A stretch of 44,622 nucleotides of DNA from Bacilli bacterium (GCA_024408075.1 JAKSVK010000008.1:1-44622), one strand, 5' to 3'; positions 22,866 through 32,798 are shown, numbered from the stretch's first letter. Translations and numbers: made by a program. The notes: generated by a model not told the origin, from the sequence alone.

Positions 22866-25800
22866 ATGAATAAATTATTTACAAAGATCGTCGGTGCAGC
22901 GTTAGGTCTCACCATGGCGATCGGAGTTGGTGTTGCTGTCGGTATTGGGGCTAGCAAAGAAGCTGTACCTGTACATGCTGCTGCCACTGATGGAACAGAA
23001 CAAGTTCTATTTAATAGTTCGGATTCATATGCCGCTAGTACAAGCTATACAACAAAAGGCGCTATAAAGTTTAAGAACAGTGCGACTAATTCGTATTCTA
23101 ACCCTACTAGAATCTATGCTAATAATACGTTCACTATTGAGATAGCAGACTCGAGTTTGGCTACTTCAATTAACGGCGTTGTTGTTTCTGTTGCATCCGG
23201 TTATACAAGCATATCCCATACATGGGCTGTAACAAGTGGAACTGGTTCGATAAGTGGCACTTCAAGTGGATCGTCATTGACTGGAACAACAAGCGGGACT
23301 GTTACTGGTTTAACTATTAAACCAGGTTCGCAAGCTAGATGGAACTCGGTAACTGTTTATTATGCCGGCGCATCAACAAAAACACTTTCTAGTATTTCTG
23401 TTGAAACAGCACCTACAAAAACAATATATTCCGAAGGAGAAAAATTCGATCCAACTGGGTTAGTAATTACTAGAAATTACACAAATCCGTCTAGCAGTGA
23501 TACATACACTTATGCTAATCACACTAGCGAATTCTCATTTAGCCCATCAACATTGACAGAATTATCGACTAGTGATACCAAAGTAACAATTACATATGGT
23601 GGTAAATCAACTTCGCAAGCTATTACAGTTACTGCTCCGAAAACACCAGCAAGCGTTTCATCTTCTGGACAAACCACAACATTTGACGCTGGTGACACAT
23701 TTGCTTATGGTGGTACTTTAACCGCTACTTACACAGATTCTACAGGTAAAACTGTTTCCCCAACATCATTTAAAATTGGCAATGCTGGAATTAATCCAAC
23801 AAGTGCCGGAACAGTAATTACTCCGGGGTCAACTGCGCTTTCCAGGGATGACCACAATGGAAAGACAGTCTATGTGCTTTATACCGAAAATAACACGACT
23901 GTTTATACAAGCTATGTTATTACTGTTAACAAGATTAGCAAGATCACTTTAGATCCTACTGTCACGAGTTCTTTCCCTTACCAAGGAATCACTTTAACGG
24001 TGACTGATGGAACATTAACAAATAAGACTGATTATCGTGTTTATAAAAATCAGACCATGACCATTAAATCAACAGTTGGAGATATGGCAAAAATCGAATT
24101 CACTTATGATAGCGCATCTTATGATGGAGGTGGATGGTCGTCTGCATATACCCCTAACGCTAGTACCTGGACGTCTCCAACTGCTAGTGGCGAGCAAGCC
24201 AGAATTACAAAAATCATTGTTACTCTAGCTTCTGCTGATCCACTCGTTGAATTAGACGTAAGCTCTGCTACATCAGTTAATATGCTTGATGGAGATACAA
24301 ATTCAACAGTAAAAGTTCTTGCCAAAAACATCGATGATTATACCGCTTGGGTTTTAACATTTGATGAAGATGATGATACAGGATTATCTTCTTCTGATTA
24401 TGTCACAGTAGTCCCAGGAGCATTCTCAAATAATGTTTCGACATTTGCTATTACTGCTAAAAAAGTTGGTTCAACAATCTTAAATATTCAATTAGATGGA
24501 ACTGATTGTGAAGATACAGTTAAGATTACTATCGGTCAAAAGCCTGCATCTATTACAATCACTCATAGTGATGTCTATGAAAAAGACAACAAACTCCAAC
24601 TTGATCTTAAAGCAGGTGGAGCTTATAAACAAATGACATTTAGTGGAAAAGATATCCGCGGTAATACATATGCAGTTGCCGCCGCTGATGTTACTCCATC
24701 AATTCAAAGTGGTAGTTCCTATGTTAGCGTTAGTGGAACAAGAATTACCCCAACCTCTACTGCTGGAACAGCTGTTGTTAGATATGAATTAAATGATGAT
24801 ACCGATGTTTTTGTTGATTTAACTGTCAATGTTATTAGCGATAGAAATGTAAGCGTTAATAACATTACATACGTCGCTTCAGCTAGTGGTGTTCAAGGTG
24901 AACCATTAAAAGTCAGTGATATTATTTCGGCAACTTCTACCACAACACTTTTCGGTGAAACAGGAACAATTGCTGATGGTGAATATTTATTTGCTTACAG
25001 CAATAATAGAAGTATAGCTGTTGGATTAGGCAATTTCGTTTATGAAATTACTGATGATACTTTAGACGCTGGTGAAACCGAAAATAGAGAAATCTTTGTC
25101 TTCGTTTCATTTGATGAATCTTATGTATCTTCAACACATGTTGATATCGAAGTTGCAGATAGACCATTAACTGCTATCTCATTAGATACAGGTGCTTCTT
25201 TAAGTTTAAATAGAAACAAATCTCATCAATTAGAAGTAAGTTACACTCCTTATAATACAACAAGTACTAGGGCGGTTACTTATGCTATCACTGCTTCTAG
25301 TTCAGAGAGTTCAATCACTGTTTCCGATAGTGGTTTAATCTCTGCTGGTAGCAAAATTGGCTCAACTGCAACTATCAAGGTTACAAGTCAATTTAGTGCT
25401 GATATCTGTGCCTCTGTTAATGTTACAGTTACACGTGAAGCAATGACTATCACATATGATATCCCAGAAGAATGGGTTGAAACTAGTGGGTCTGATTTAG
25501 CTGTTGGTGACCAAGTTATCTTAACTGGTGTTAAGAACAGCGTTACTTATGCTGCTGGAACATATTCAAGTGGCAATAACGTTCCTGCTGATACTACAAA
25601 CACACTAACTGTTTCCGGAACAAAAGTTACAGGTGTTGTTTCAACAATGATTTATACTTTAGAAGAAGGAACAGTAGACGGAAGTGTTGCTTTCAAGGAT
25701 TCAAGCGGAAAATATCTTTATGCTGCAGCTACTGGCAGCAACAATATGAAATCGCAAGATAAGATTGATGCTAATGCTAGCTTTACAATTGATGAAAACG

Positions 25801-26360
25801 GAAATGTAGTAGCTACAGAATCTAGTAACAGAAATAGAATGCGTTATAACAATTCAAACACAAGTAATTTATTTAGTTGTTATGGAAATGATAATACAGG
25901 AACCACAATAACATTTTATAAATTAACTGGTGGCTCAGACACAATCACTGTTGGTGACGATTTATTCAATGATTTAATGGATTATTACTATAGTGGTGAT
26001 TTCTTTAAATGCGATCCAGATGGAGCAACATTTGATGGAGATGGTTGGAAGGATGTTGGTGAAGTTCTCGCTGATTATAAAGATACTTATAAACTTAATT
26101 ATGCAAGAGCAAATGCTAGCGGTAATGAAGTAGAACAATTCTTAGCAACATATGATTATGTTGTCGCCAAATATGGTGCTTCCTATGACTATCTAGGAAG
26201 AATTGCTTCTGGCAAGATTTCCGGATCGGCATTAGTAAATCCGTTAGTGAACATTATTGGTGAAAACACTAATTCAGTTGTAATCATTGTTATTATTTCA
26301 ATGATTTCAATAACTTCTATTGGTGGTTACTTCTTCTTACGTAAACGTAAAGAGATTTAA
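22866..26360 (+). CDS. Large surface protein with bacterial Ig-like domains
   Basis: 1164 residues. A signal peptide (KIVGAALGLTMAIGVGVAVGIGA, ending near VHAAA) is followed by Ser/Thr-rich beta domains. At least three look like bacterial Ig-like folds: SSISVETAPTKTIYSEGEKFDPTGLVI (about 175-260), PLVELDVSSATSVNMLDG (about 460-550), and PLTAISLDTGASLSLNRNK (about 775-860). The C-terminus has a membrane helix (VVIIVIISMISITSIGGYFF) and basic tail RKRKEI, without an LPXTG motif. Likely adhesion or surface coat. ATG 22866 follows AAAGGAGAG. Its promoter carries a CIRCE-like site and a CTT microsatellite. Confidence 0.8.
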   Translation: MNKLFTKIVGAALGLTMAIGVGVAVGIGASKEAVPVHAAATDGTEQVLFNSSDSYAASTSYTTKGAIKFKNSATNSYSNPTRIYANNTFTIEIADSSLATSINGVVVSVASGYTSISHTWAVTSGTGSISGTSSGSSLTGTTSGTVTGLTIKPGSQARWNSVTVYYAGASTKTLSSISVETAPTKTIYSEGEKFDPTGLVITRNYTNPSSSDTYTYANHTSEFSFSPSTLTELSTSDTKVTITYGGKSTSQAITVTAPKTPASVSSSGQTTTFDAGDTFAYGGTLTATYTDSTGKTVSPTSFKIGNAGINPTSAGTVITPGSTALSRDDHNGKTVYVLYTENNTTVYTSYVITVNKISKITLDPTVTSSFPYQGITLTVTDGTLTNKTDYRVYKNQTMTIKSTVGDMAKIEFTYDSASYDGGGWSSAYTPNASTWTSPTASGEQARITKIIVTLASADPLVELDVSSATSVNMLDGDTNSTVKVLAKNIDDYTAWVLTFDEDDDTGLSSSDYVTVVPGAFSNNVSTFAITAKKVGSTILNIQLDGTDCEDTVKITIGQKPASITITHSDVYEKDNKLQLDLKAGGAYKQMTFSGKDIRGNTYAVAAADVTPSIQSGSSYVSVSGTRITPTSTAGTAVVRYELNDDTDVFVDLTVNVISDRNVSVNNITYVASASGVQGEPLKVSDIISATSTTTLFGETGTIADGEYLFAYSNNRSIAVGLGNFVYEITDDTLDAGETENREIFVFVSFDESYVSSTHVDIEVADRPLTAISLDTGASLSLNRNKSHQLEVSYTPYNTTSTRAVTYAITASSSESSITVSDSGLISAGSKIGSTATIKVTSQFSADICASVNVTVTREAMTITYDIPEEWVETSGSDLAVGDQVILTGVKNSVTYAAGTYSSGNNVPADTTNTLTVSGTKVTGVVSTMIYTLEEGTVDGSVAFKDSSGKYLYAAATGSNNMKSQDKIDANASFTIDENGNVVATESSNRNRMRYNNSNTSNLFSCYGNDNTGTTITFYKLTGGSDTITVGDDLFNDLMDYYYSGDFFKCDPDGATFDGDGWKDVGEVLADYKDTYKLNYARANASGNEVEQFLATYDYVVAKYGASYDYLGRIASGKISGSALVNPLVNIIGENTNSVVIIVIISMISITSIGGYFFLRKRKEI

Positions 26361-26375
26361 TAATCTATAACAATT

Positions 26376-26406
26376 GGAACCCTTAGGAATACTAGGGGTT
26401 CCTTCT
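26376..26406 (+). terminator. Terminator of the Ig-like surface-protein gene
   Basis: GGAACCCTTAG (26376-26386) pairs with CTAGGGGTTCC (26392-26402), followed by a T-rich stretch. Confidence 0.8.
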
Positions 26407-26409
26407 TGC

Positions 26410-26443
26410 TATATAGGCTTTTATATATAAGAGCCTATATAGG
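26410..26443. repeat. 34-bp near-perfect palindrome
   Basis: CTATATAGGCT-TTTATATATAAG-AGCCTATATAG, symmetric apart from one base pair. It follows the terminator and precedes a structured RNA candidate; it could be an operator or an RNA hairpin. Confidence 0.6.
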
Positions 26444-26720
26444 AGGAAAATCAACCTCTAACATGGTAGTAATCCGATGCATCCATTCTTTAAATAGAGT
26501 GAGGGAGCTATTATGTTCGGACAAATAATTATGGTCTCCTTTCACCCTAGTGGTTAGTAAGAGCGAGTTCATACGCCGCCATGAAAGTTTGTGACTTACC
26601 AAACATAAGTCTAAGCCTAGTAATCATGAACAACTAGGTGACCGTGGCCGTTTATCGGTTTATAAAAAGCCCCATCTCATTGACCTAATTGGCTTTTAGC
26701 GAGAGAAGAGGCTTTTTATT
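26444..26720 (+). ncRNA. Candidate structured RNA with two competing terminator stems
   Basis: No reading frame. Stems include GAGG/CCTC (near 26451-26466), GTTCAT/ATGAAA (near 26566-26587) inside GTAAG/CTTAC, and CCTAGT/ACTAGG (near 26617-26641). At the 3' end AAAAAGCC (26664-26671) can pair with GGCTTTT (26691-26697) or GGCTTTTT (26710-26717), the second followed by a T-run. Mutually exclusive stems look like an attenuator. Family not recognised. Confidence 0.4.
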
Positions 26721-26918
26721 ATTATATTATATAGAACCTTATTTATATTCGCACGATGTATATAAGATAAGTTATTTAAAGTGTTTAGTATCGCTGAAAT
26801 AATCAGAACATAACAAATACTATCAAATAGTAATCAGAACCTATACCATTCTGTTGGTGTTCAAAAAATTCTTTTTTTAACTGTATTTTTGTCCTAGTAT
26901 AAAAGTAGAGGTACGTTT

Positions 26919-28745
26919 ATGAAAAAATGTAAGATTACCAAAGCGGCATTTGCTATGCCAACAGTATGTTTAGCACTTGGTGCTTTAGCTTCATGCGGCG
27001 AAAAACAAGGCACTGAAATTCCAAAAGTAATTGCAGACTTAGTAGTTTTTTCTAATATGTATACTGCAGAAGAGGAGAATGATAGTGAAGCTCAAGCCTT
27101 CGCAGTTAAAGATGGAAAATATATTTTTGTAGGATCTAAAGAAGATGCTGATAAATATATTGAGGAAGGGAAAACTGAAGTTATTGATCATTCTGGTTTA
27201 ATTGTCCCTGGCTGTACTGAAGGACACGCCCATTATTTTGATGGTACAGGTCTTTCTAACCAACTTATTGGATGTAATCAATCATACGAAGAAGTGTTAG
27301 TAACTCTTGAGAATGAAGTTAAAACACATCAAATAACACAATTTGTTTCATTTGGCTGGAACACAGTTTCATTAATGCAAAGAAGAGCTGCAAAATACAA
27401 TTTTGCTGACGAAATTGAAAGTATTGCCCCTGGCATTCCAGTTGTTTTAATTGATAACGCAGGTCATGCTGCGGTTTGTAATAGAACCGCGCTTGAAATG
27501 GCTGGCGTTACTAAAGAAAATCCAACAGTGAGAGGTGGCGAAGTTGATTTATTAGACGATGGTACTCCAACAGGTTATGTTGGTGATCAAGCTGTTTTTT
27601 ATATGACTGATAAAACTATTTCAAGACCGCTTAATGATGATCAATATAGGAAAGCATGTATTTTTGCTCAAAATGAACTTTTGAGATATGGCTATACTAA
27701 CGCTGTAGATGCTTTCACAAATATGTATGATCCAACCGGTCTTTATGAAGCTATTAAAAAAATGGATGACGATAATGAATTAAAGATTAATGTAGCTGAA
27801 TGCTTCAATATAAAGAGTTTTGATTCTAAAGTTTACAAAACTAGAGTTGATGAAGTAGTGGATATCGTGGATAAATACACTGGTAAGCACTGCAATCCTG
27901 CTTATATAAAATTATTTGCAGATGGTGTTGTTGAAAGTGGAACCGGATGGATCTCTCATACATATAAAAATGCTCTTCCTGGAAAAGAACATGGAAACAT
28001 TATTTGGGAACAGCCTGAATTAGATGCAATTGTTACATATGCAAACTTTAAAGGTTTAACAGTCCATACTCACACATTTGGTGATGCAGCATGTCATGCT
28101 ATGATAGATTCGTACGTGACTTCAAACGCCATTAATGATGGTAAGTTTAGAAATAGCTTAGATCACGTTAGAAATATCAAAACTGAAGATATTGATAGAT
28201 GTGCTGAAAACGATATTCCTGTTGCAGCAAATTTAATTTGGCACTATGACTATAGCACTACTGATCCAGAAGCTAAGGCAGTAAGAGATAAAGTAATGGA
28301 TAATATTGGGGAAGATTACTATATGGCTGGTTATCCAATGAAATCATTAATTGATAAAGGCGTTCTTATTTCTTCCTCGACTGATGCCCCTGCAGCTATG
28401 GACATAGAAGGAAATATTCTCAATGTGATTGAAGTTGCAACAACAGGTAAAGCTTATAATAATGATGCTGCTCCTTTTGCAACACATGAACTTTTAAGTG
28501 TAAAAGAAGCTTTGAAGGCCTTGACTATTGATGGCGCTTGGTTGTTAGGTTTAGAAAACGAAAGAGGTTCAATCAAAGTTGGCAAATATGCCGATTTTGT
28601 TATGATAGATAAAGACTTTTTAAATTATAAAGGCGATGAACTTGGGACGATTCATAACGCCAAGATATTAAAAACTTATTTTGAAGGTAAAAATGTTTTT
28701 ACATATAATCCAACTTCAAACCCAGATTCAAAATTTGTTTCATAA
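26919..28745 (+). CDS. Amidohydrolase-family lipoprotein (YtcJ-like), paralogue 1
   Basis: 608 residues. Signal peptide with lipobox LASC (C26) places it on the outer face of the membrane. The rest is an Amidohydro_3-type metal-dependent hydrolase: EGHAH (H103, H105), LFADGVVESGTGW, VHTHTFGDAACHAMID (metal His), SLDHVRNI and SSSTDAPAA (catalytic Asp), ending ENERGSIKVGKYADFVMIDKD. Relatives hydrolyse N-acyl amino acids, amides or cyclic ureides; the substrate here is unknown. The promoter has TATAAA at 26898-26903. Ribosome binding site AGAGGT. Confidence 0.83.
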   Translation: MKKCKITKAAFAMPTVCLALGALASCGEKQGTEIPKVIADLVVFSNMYTAEEENDSEAQAFAVKDGKYIFVGSKEDADKYIEEGKTEVIDHSGLIVPGCTEGHAHYFDGTGLSNQLIGCNQSYEEVLVTLENEVKTHQITQFVSFGWNTVSLMQRRAAKYNFADEIESIAPGIPVVLIDNAGHAAVCNRTALEMAGVTKENPTVRGGEVDLLDDGTPTGYVGDQAVFYMTDKTISRPLNDDQYRKACIFAQNELLRYGYTNAVDAFTNMYDPTGLYEAIKKMDDDNELKINVAECFNIKSFDSKVYKTRVDEVVDIVDKYTGKHCNPAYIKLFADGVVESGTGWISHTYKNALPGKEHGNIIWEQPELDAIVTYANFKGLTVHTHTFGDAACHAMIDSYVTSNAINDGKFRNSLDHVRNIKTEDIDRCAENDIPVAANLIWHYDYSTTDPEAKAVRDKVMDNIGEDYYMAGYPMKSLIDKGVLISSSTDAPAAMDIEGNILNVIEVATTGKAYNNDAAPFATHELLSVKEALKALTIDGAWLLGLENERGSIKVGKYADFVMIDKDFLNYKGDELGTIHNAKILKTYFEGKNVFTYNPTSNPDSKFVS

Positions 28746-28837
28746 TCAGTTCAATTTTAATTGAGATATTTTTTGATAATGATATTCGTATTTGCAGGAA
28801 TGGTGTAAAGATACACCTACAAGAGCCAATTCGATAT

Positions 28838-28865
28838 TTGTTAATAGACCTTAATTTGATATAAT
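28838..28865 (+). promoter_or_regulatory. Promoter of amidohydrolase paralogue 2
   Basis: -35 TTGTTA (28838-28843), 16-nt spacer, -10 TATAAT (28860-28865). A GGTGTA/TACACC hairpin (28803-28818) lies just upstream. Confidence 0.55.
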
Positions 28866-28903
28866 TAATTAGTAATAATTACTTAATACGAGGAAGATGG
28901 GTT

Positions 28904-30637
28904 ATGAAAAAAATACTATTTCTTGCAGTTATCCCATTAGCATTGTCTATTTCTTCATGTGAGAAAAAAACTGGTGCTGATGTGATTGTTTTTGCTGACT
29001 CCATTTATACATCAAATGAGAATAATCAATTTGTTGAGGCTTTTGCAATTAAAAATGGCAAATATGTTGCTGTAGGAAGCAAAAAAGACGTTGAAAGATT
29101 TCTTGGAAAAAATACTGTTGTTTACAATGCAAAATTTGCTATGTCTGGTGGAATTGAATCTCATGGTCACTGGATTTTAAATGAAGCTTTTAAACTTGGT
29201 TTTTATATTGATCCAATGAATTATAAAGATGGAGAACCAAAACCTAAAACTTTTAATCAAATTTTGGATGAAATAAAAGAATATAGAATACAACATCCTG
29301 AAGAAAAGGGAATATATGGGTATGGGATTGACGTAACTAAAAACTATTTTCCAGACTTAAAAGCGTTCGATGAAGCTTTCCCAGATATTCCTGTATTTAT
29401 TTCTGAATCTTCTCTTCATGGAGCATACGTAAATAGTAAATGCTTTGAAATGGCCGGAGTACTTAATGAAGATAAAGATGGAATTAAAATTGATCGAGAT
29501 GAAAAAGGACATGTTATTGGCATTGCCCGAGATGAAGCTTGTACCTACATTAGAAATAAAATTTTTGGTGCTGTTGTTTCACCAGAAAATTATAAAATTG
29601 CTGTTAGAAATGCTGCAAGAGAGTTGAACTCATATGGATATGTTATGCATTATGACACTTGGTCTAACTTTGATGGAACAGATGAAATGTATAAAGCAAT
29701 CCATGCAGCGGATGAAGAGGGAAATCTAGATTTTTTATTCTCTAGTGCTTATTGCATTGAGTCTTTTGAAAAAGATAAAATTGACGAAATGATTCTTAAA
29801 ACATTAGAACTTAAAAATACATATACTTCCAATCACTTTAAACCAACAATGTTAAAATTATTTGCTGATGGAATCGTAGAAAGCGGAACTGGCTTTAGGA
29901 TTGATCCGTATAATACTGATCCTAAAGATTATGGCACTCAAATTTGGGATGCTTCTACAATGACATCAATTGTTGATAAAGCTAATGAAGTTGGTATTTC
30001 TGTTCATATTCATACTATGGGAGATGCAGCTTGTAAAGAAGCGGTTGATGCCTTTGTTTATTCTTATGGTAATAATGGTTATATAAGAAATTCTCTTGCT
30101 CATGTTGCTATGATAAGAGAAGATGAACTTAAAAGAATTAAACAATATGATATAGGAGTGACCAGTGGAGCAAACTGGGCAAGCCAAATTACTCAAGATG
30201 ATATTGATACTTCTTCTGTCTTCATCAGTGAAGATGTATTAAGAAATTTGTACCCTTATAAAGAGTATGTTGACTACGGAATAAAAGCTGCTTTACATAC
30301 TGATAATCCATGTTCGCCAGGAAACTTAGATTTGTTTGGCTATATCCAAGTCATGCTTAATGGTTGGGATCACTCAAAACCTATAAATAAAGATACTTTT
30401 ATTAGAAGAAATACCGGATTTGTTACTCTTAAAGACGCAATCGATATGTTTACAATTAATGGAGCTTGGATGAACAATTTGGAAAACGAAAGAGGATCTA
30501 TTGAAGTTGGAAAATATGCTGATTTCATCTTTACAAACAAAAATCCATTTGAGCAAAAAGTTGATGATGTTTGGCAAGTAGGAATAACTAATACATTTTT
30601 TGAAGGCAAAGAAGTTTACAGTAACCCTGCCATGTAA
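28904..30637 (+). CDS. Amidohydrolase-family lipoprotein (YtcJ-like), paralogue 2
   Basis: 577 residues, lipobox ISSC (C19). Same family and segment order as its neighbour: ESHGH (H87, H89), LFADGIVESGTGF, VHIHTMGDAACKEAVDAF, SLAHVAMI, ALHTDNPCSPGNL and ENERGSIEVGKYADFIF. It is clearly a tandem paralogue but well diverged, and each gene has its own promoter, so the two probably act on different substrates. The ribosome binding site GAGGAAG precedes the ATG. Confidence 0.83.
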   Translation: MKKILFLAVIPLALSISSCEKKTGADVIVFADSIYTSNENNQFVEAFAIKNGKYVAVGSKKDVERFLGKNTVVYNAKFAMSGGIESHGHWILNEAFKLGFYIDPMNYKDGEPKPKTFNQILDEIKEYRIQHPEEKGIYGYGIDVTKNYFPDLKAFDEAFPDIPVFISESSLHGAYVNSKCFEMAGVLNEDKDGIKIDRDEKGHVIGIARDEACTYIRNKIFGAVVSPENYKIAVRNAARELNSYGYVMHYDTWSNFDGTDEMYKAIHAADEEGNLDFLFSSAYCIESFEKDKIDEMILKTLELKNTYTSNHFKPTMLKLFADGIVESGTGFRIDPYNTDPKDYGTQIWDASTMTSIVDKANEVGISVHIHTMGDAACKEAVDAFVYSYGNNGYIRNSLAHVAMIREDELKRIKQYDIGVTSGANWASQITQDDIDTSSVFISEDVLRNLYPYKEYVDYGIKAALHTDNPCSPGNLDLFGYIQVMLNGWDHSKPINKDTFIRRNTGFVTLKDAIDMFTINGAWMNNLENERGSIEVGKYADFIFTNKNPFEQKVDDVWQVGITNTFFEGKEVYSNPAM

Positions 30638-30689
30638 TATATTGACAATATATATTTATAGAGATTAAATTAAAACGTCGAGGTATTTT

Positions 30690-31136
30690 ATGAAAAACGT
30701 TAATTTCTTTGAACAAGTTAAACGCTTAGCAGTTGCTTCGTTTAGCTTTAAGAAATACAAAGCAATGAGCAGGGTTGAAGCTGTTTTAATTTGTATTATC
30801 TTGTCTCCTTTTATGTTAGTACAATTATTTTTGTTACTATTTTTGTTTTCTCTTTCATTCTTCTTCACTTTGTTAGAGTCACCAATTAAATATCTTCATT
30901 CTATTCTTAGAGAAGAAGGAGAATGTGTTAAACATGCAACTCAAGTTGTTGTCTATTTAGTGGGCTGGCCAATTGTATTCTTCTCTTATGCAATGGTTTC
31001 ATTTATCACAATAATGATTTATATTCTCTATGCATTAGCAAGTATCTTTGGATACATCTGGACACTTTGTGCTTACAAATTCCACTTATATATCAGTGAA
31101 GAAAGCATTGAAGCAGCTCCAAAAGAAGCAAACTAA
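30690..31136 (+). CDS. Small multi-spanning membrane protein
   Basis: 148 residues with about three membrane segments (33-60 and two between 90 and 130). It has no motif I recognise. A weak ribosome binding site (CGAGGT) precedes the ATG, and a strong terminator follows. Function unknown. Confidence 0.6.
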   Translation: MKNVNFFEQVKRLAVASFSFKKYKAMSRVEAVLICIILSPFMLVQLFLLLFLFSLSFFFTLLESPIKYLHSILREEGECVKHATQVVVYLVGWPIVFFSYAMVSFITIMIYILYALASIFGYIWTLCAYKFHLYISEESIEAAPKEAN

Positions 31137-31157
31137 TTAAACTTTAATTTATGCATT

Positions 31158-31184
31158 AAGGCCTATTCTTGATAGGTCTTTTTT
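31158..31184 (+). terminator. Terminator of the small membrane protein gene
   Basis: AAGGCCTAT (31158-31166) pairs with ATAGGTCTT (31172-31180), followed by T. Confidence 0.8.
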
Positions 31185-31221
31185 CACGTGTTGATTGCTT
31201 ATGTTCTTTTCACAATTTGAA

Positions 31222-31330
31222 CTAGTCACCACCTACTCTTTAGCTTAGAGGTGGGAGATTCCTAGGCAAGGTTGCTATTGCAACCAGTAAGTAGGCTAGC
31301 CCCGTAGTTCCTACGGTTAGATTATTTAAT
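31222..31330 (-). ncRNA. Probable omega (reRNA) guide RNA scaffold
   Basis: Downstream of tnpB on the minus strand, with stems CCGTAG/CTACGG (31302-31316), GGTTGC/GCAACC (31270-31285) and the right-end hairpin. In TnpB systems the RNA made here guides the nuclease, with the guide read from sequence just beyond the element, here below 31222. Confidence 0.5.
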
Positions 31331-32459
31331 TTAAGGCCAACAATCTTAAGCCTTCTTTTTTAATGTTAATCGCGGCATTAATATCTCTATTGTGATGCGT
31401 TTCACAATTTGGGCAAATCCATTCACGTGTTGATAGAGTTAAATTGTCGTTTTTATATCCACAGTTAGAGCAAGTTTTTGAAGAAGGAAAATATCGATTA
31501 ATCTTAATTAGTTTATTGCCTCTCCATTCAAGTTTGTAATTTAGAAAATTTAAAAACATACTATAACATCTGTCCGATAATGCTTTGCCAAATTTAACAT
31601 CGTTATCTTTTGATTGCATAGATTTGATGTCTAAATCTTCTACGAAAACATAATCATATTGATTTGCTAATTTATAAGACAGTTTATGTAAATAATCTTT
31701 CTTTTGATTAGCAATGTGTTGTTGCAACTTTCTTAACTTTTCATATGCTTTGATGCTGTTTTTGCTACCTTTTTTACATCTGGATGCATTTCTTGAAAGT
31801 TTTGCTAATTTTTCAAGAGCATTTTCGTAAAATCGAGGCATTTCGGATTTATTGCCATTACTGTCAATGAATAGTGAAGACATAGAAAAGTCTAATCCAA
31901 TTGAATTATTTGGATCTAACGCTTTCTTTATATCTTCAGCAAATGTGTTTTCTTCCTCACCGTTTAAGCATACAAAGTAAGCTCTTCCACATTTAACAAC
32001 ACTAACTGTGGTAAAAGAAAAGTCTTCTGGTATATGAAATGAATTAACACATTTGATTTTGCCTAACTTTGGAATTTGGATTTCATTCCCGTTTAAGCGC
32101 ACGCTTGAATTGATATTCATTGTCGTATAGCCATAATCGTTTTTCTTTTTCTTAAATTTTGGGAAATCTGCATTATGCCTAAAGAAATTGGTATATGCAG
32201 TATGAAGATGAATAATCGCTTGTTGTAGAGCAATGGAATCTACTTCTTTTAAATAAGGAAAAGTTTCTTTATATTCAGGGAGCATTTTAATCAAATCATA
32301 TTTATTGATTTTAAAATTTGGATTTTCAGCATGTTTTTCAATACACATAGCTAAAAAATCGTTATAGACCTGTCTAACGCACCCTAAAGTCTTTTCAATT
32401 AGTTCTTTTTGAGAAGGTTTAGGATAGATTCTAAGTTTATAAGTTTTCTTTATCTTCAT
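31326..32459 (-). CDS. tnpB: TnpB RNA-guided nuclease (OrfB of IS200/IS605)
   Basis: 377 residues. RuvC-like active-site residues are in GLDFSMSSLFID (D), VFVEDLDIKSM (E) and HNRDINAAINI (D). A zinc ribbon CSNCGY...CPNC lies between the last two. The N-terminus KTYKLRIYPKPSQKELIEKTLG is typical of the family. ATG 32459 is chosen because it begins this segment and because TATAAT (32466-32471, minus) lies exactly six bases upstream; no ribosome binding site. All catalytic residues are present, so the nuclease looks intact. Confidence 0.92.
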   Translation of the reverse strand: MKIKKTYKLRIYPKPSQKELIEKTLGCVRQVYNDFLAMCIEKHAENPNFKINKYDLIKMLPEYKETFPYLKEVDSIALQQAIIHLHTAYTNFFRHNADFPKFKKKKNDYGYTTMNINSSVRLNGNEIQIPKLGKIKCVNSFHIPEDFSFTTVSVVKCGRAYFVCLNGEEENTFAEDIKKALDPNNSIGLDFSMSSLFIDSNGNKSEMPRFYENALEKLAKLSRNASRCKKGSKNSIKAYEKLRKLQQHIANQKKDYLHKLSYKLANQYDYVFVEDLDIKSMQSKDNDVKFGKALSDRCYSMFLNFLNYKLEWRGNKLIKINRYFPSSKTCSNCGYKNDNLTLSTREWICPNCETHHNRDINAAINIKKEGLRLLALN

Positions 32460-32573
32460 AATATTATTATAGTTTAATCTATAATAATATACAATCATTA
32501 ATTAAATTATTTAAAGCAATGCAATTCATCCCTCCACCTATGCAAGCTTAGAGGATGGGGGTATTCTTGCTGA

Positions 32574-32693
32574 TTTTTCGATAAATTGAGCAAAGAAGAA
32601 ATTAAGGAAATTTTTCAAAAATTAGTAAAATATTTGGGATCTGATAGCGATATTGAAAAGCATAAAGAAAAAATAAGGAATCGTTATAATTAA
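32574..32693 (+). pseudogene. C-terminal remnant of a small gene next to the IS element
   Basis: Open frame of 39 codons ending at 32693 (KLSKEEIKEIFQKLVKYLG...KEKIRNRYN), helical and charged, starting right at the left end of the IS element with no start codon of its own. Possibly a gene cut when the element inserted or by nearby deletion; the other flank does not continue it. Confidence 0.35.
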
Positions 32694-32798
32694 TTGATAG
32701 GTTATTTAACATACATAATTTTGTATTTAAAAATTATAATATTTGAAAATTATCTAATATCGCGTAAGATATAATAGCAATATGATTCGGAGGTCAAT

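Larger units (their letters stand above)
31222..32572 (-). mobile_element. IS200/IS605-type element carrying tnpB only
   Basis: Minus orientation. The left end has hairpin CATCC...GGATG (32527-32560) and the right end hairpin CCACCT...AGGTGG (31229-31255). Both share CCTCTAAGCT, as expected of ends recognised by one TnpA. No tnpA gene is present, so movement would need help from elsewhere. End positions are approximate, since these elements make no target duplication. Confidence 0.75.

Noticed and set aside
26444-26720. RNase P RNA or cobalamin riboswitch
   Set aside because: The hallmark conserved stretches are absent; only stems and a terminator can be supported.
26947-26965. CIRCE-like TTTAGCAC near the start of the amidohydrolase gene
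   Set aside because: It is within the signal-peptide codons, the arms are short and the 9-nt spacing is missing.
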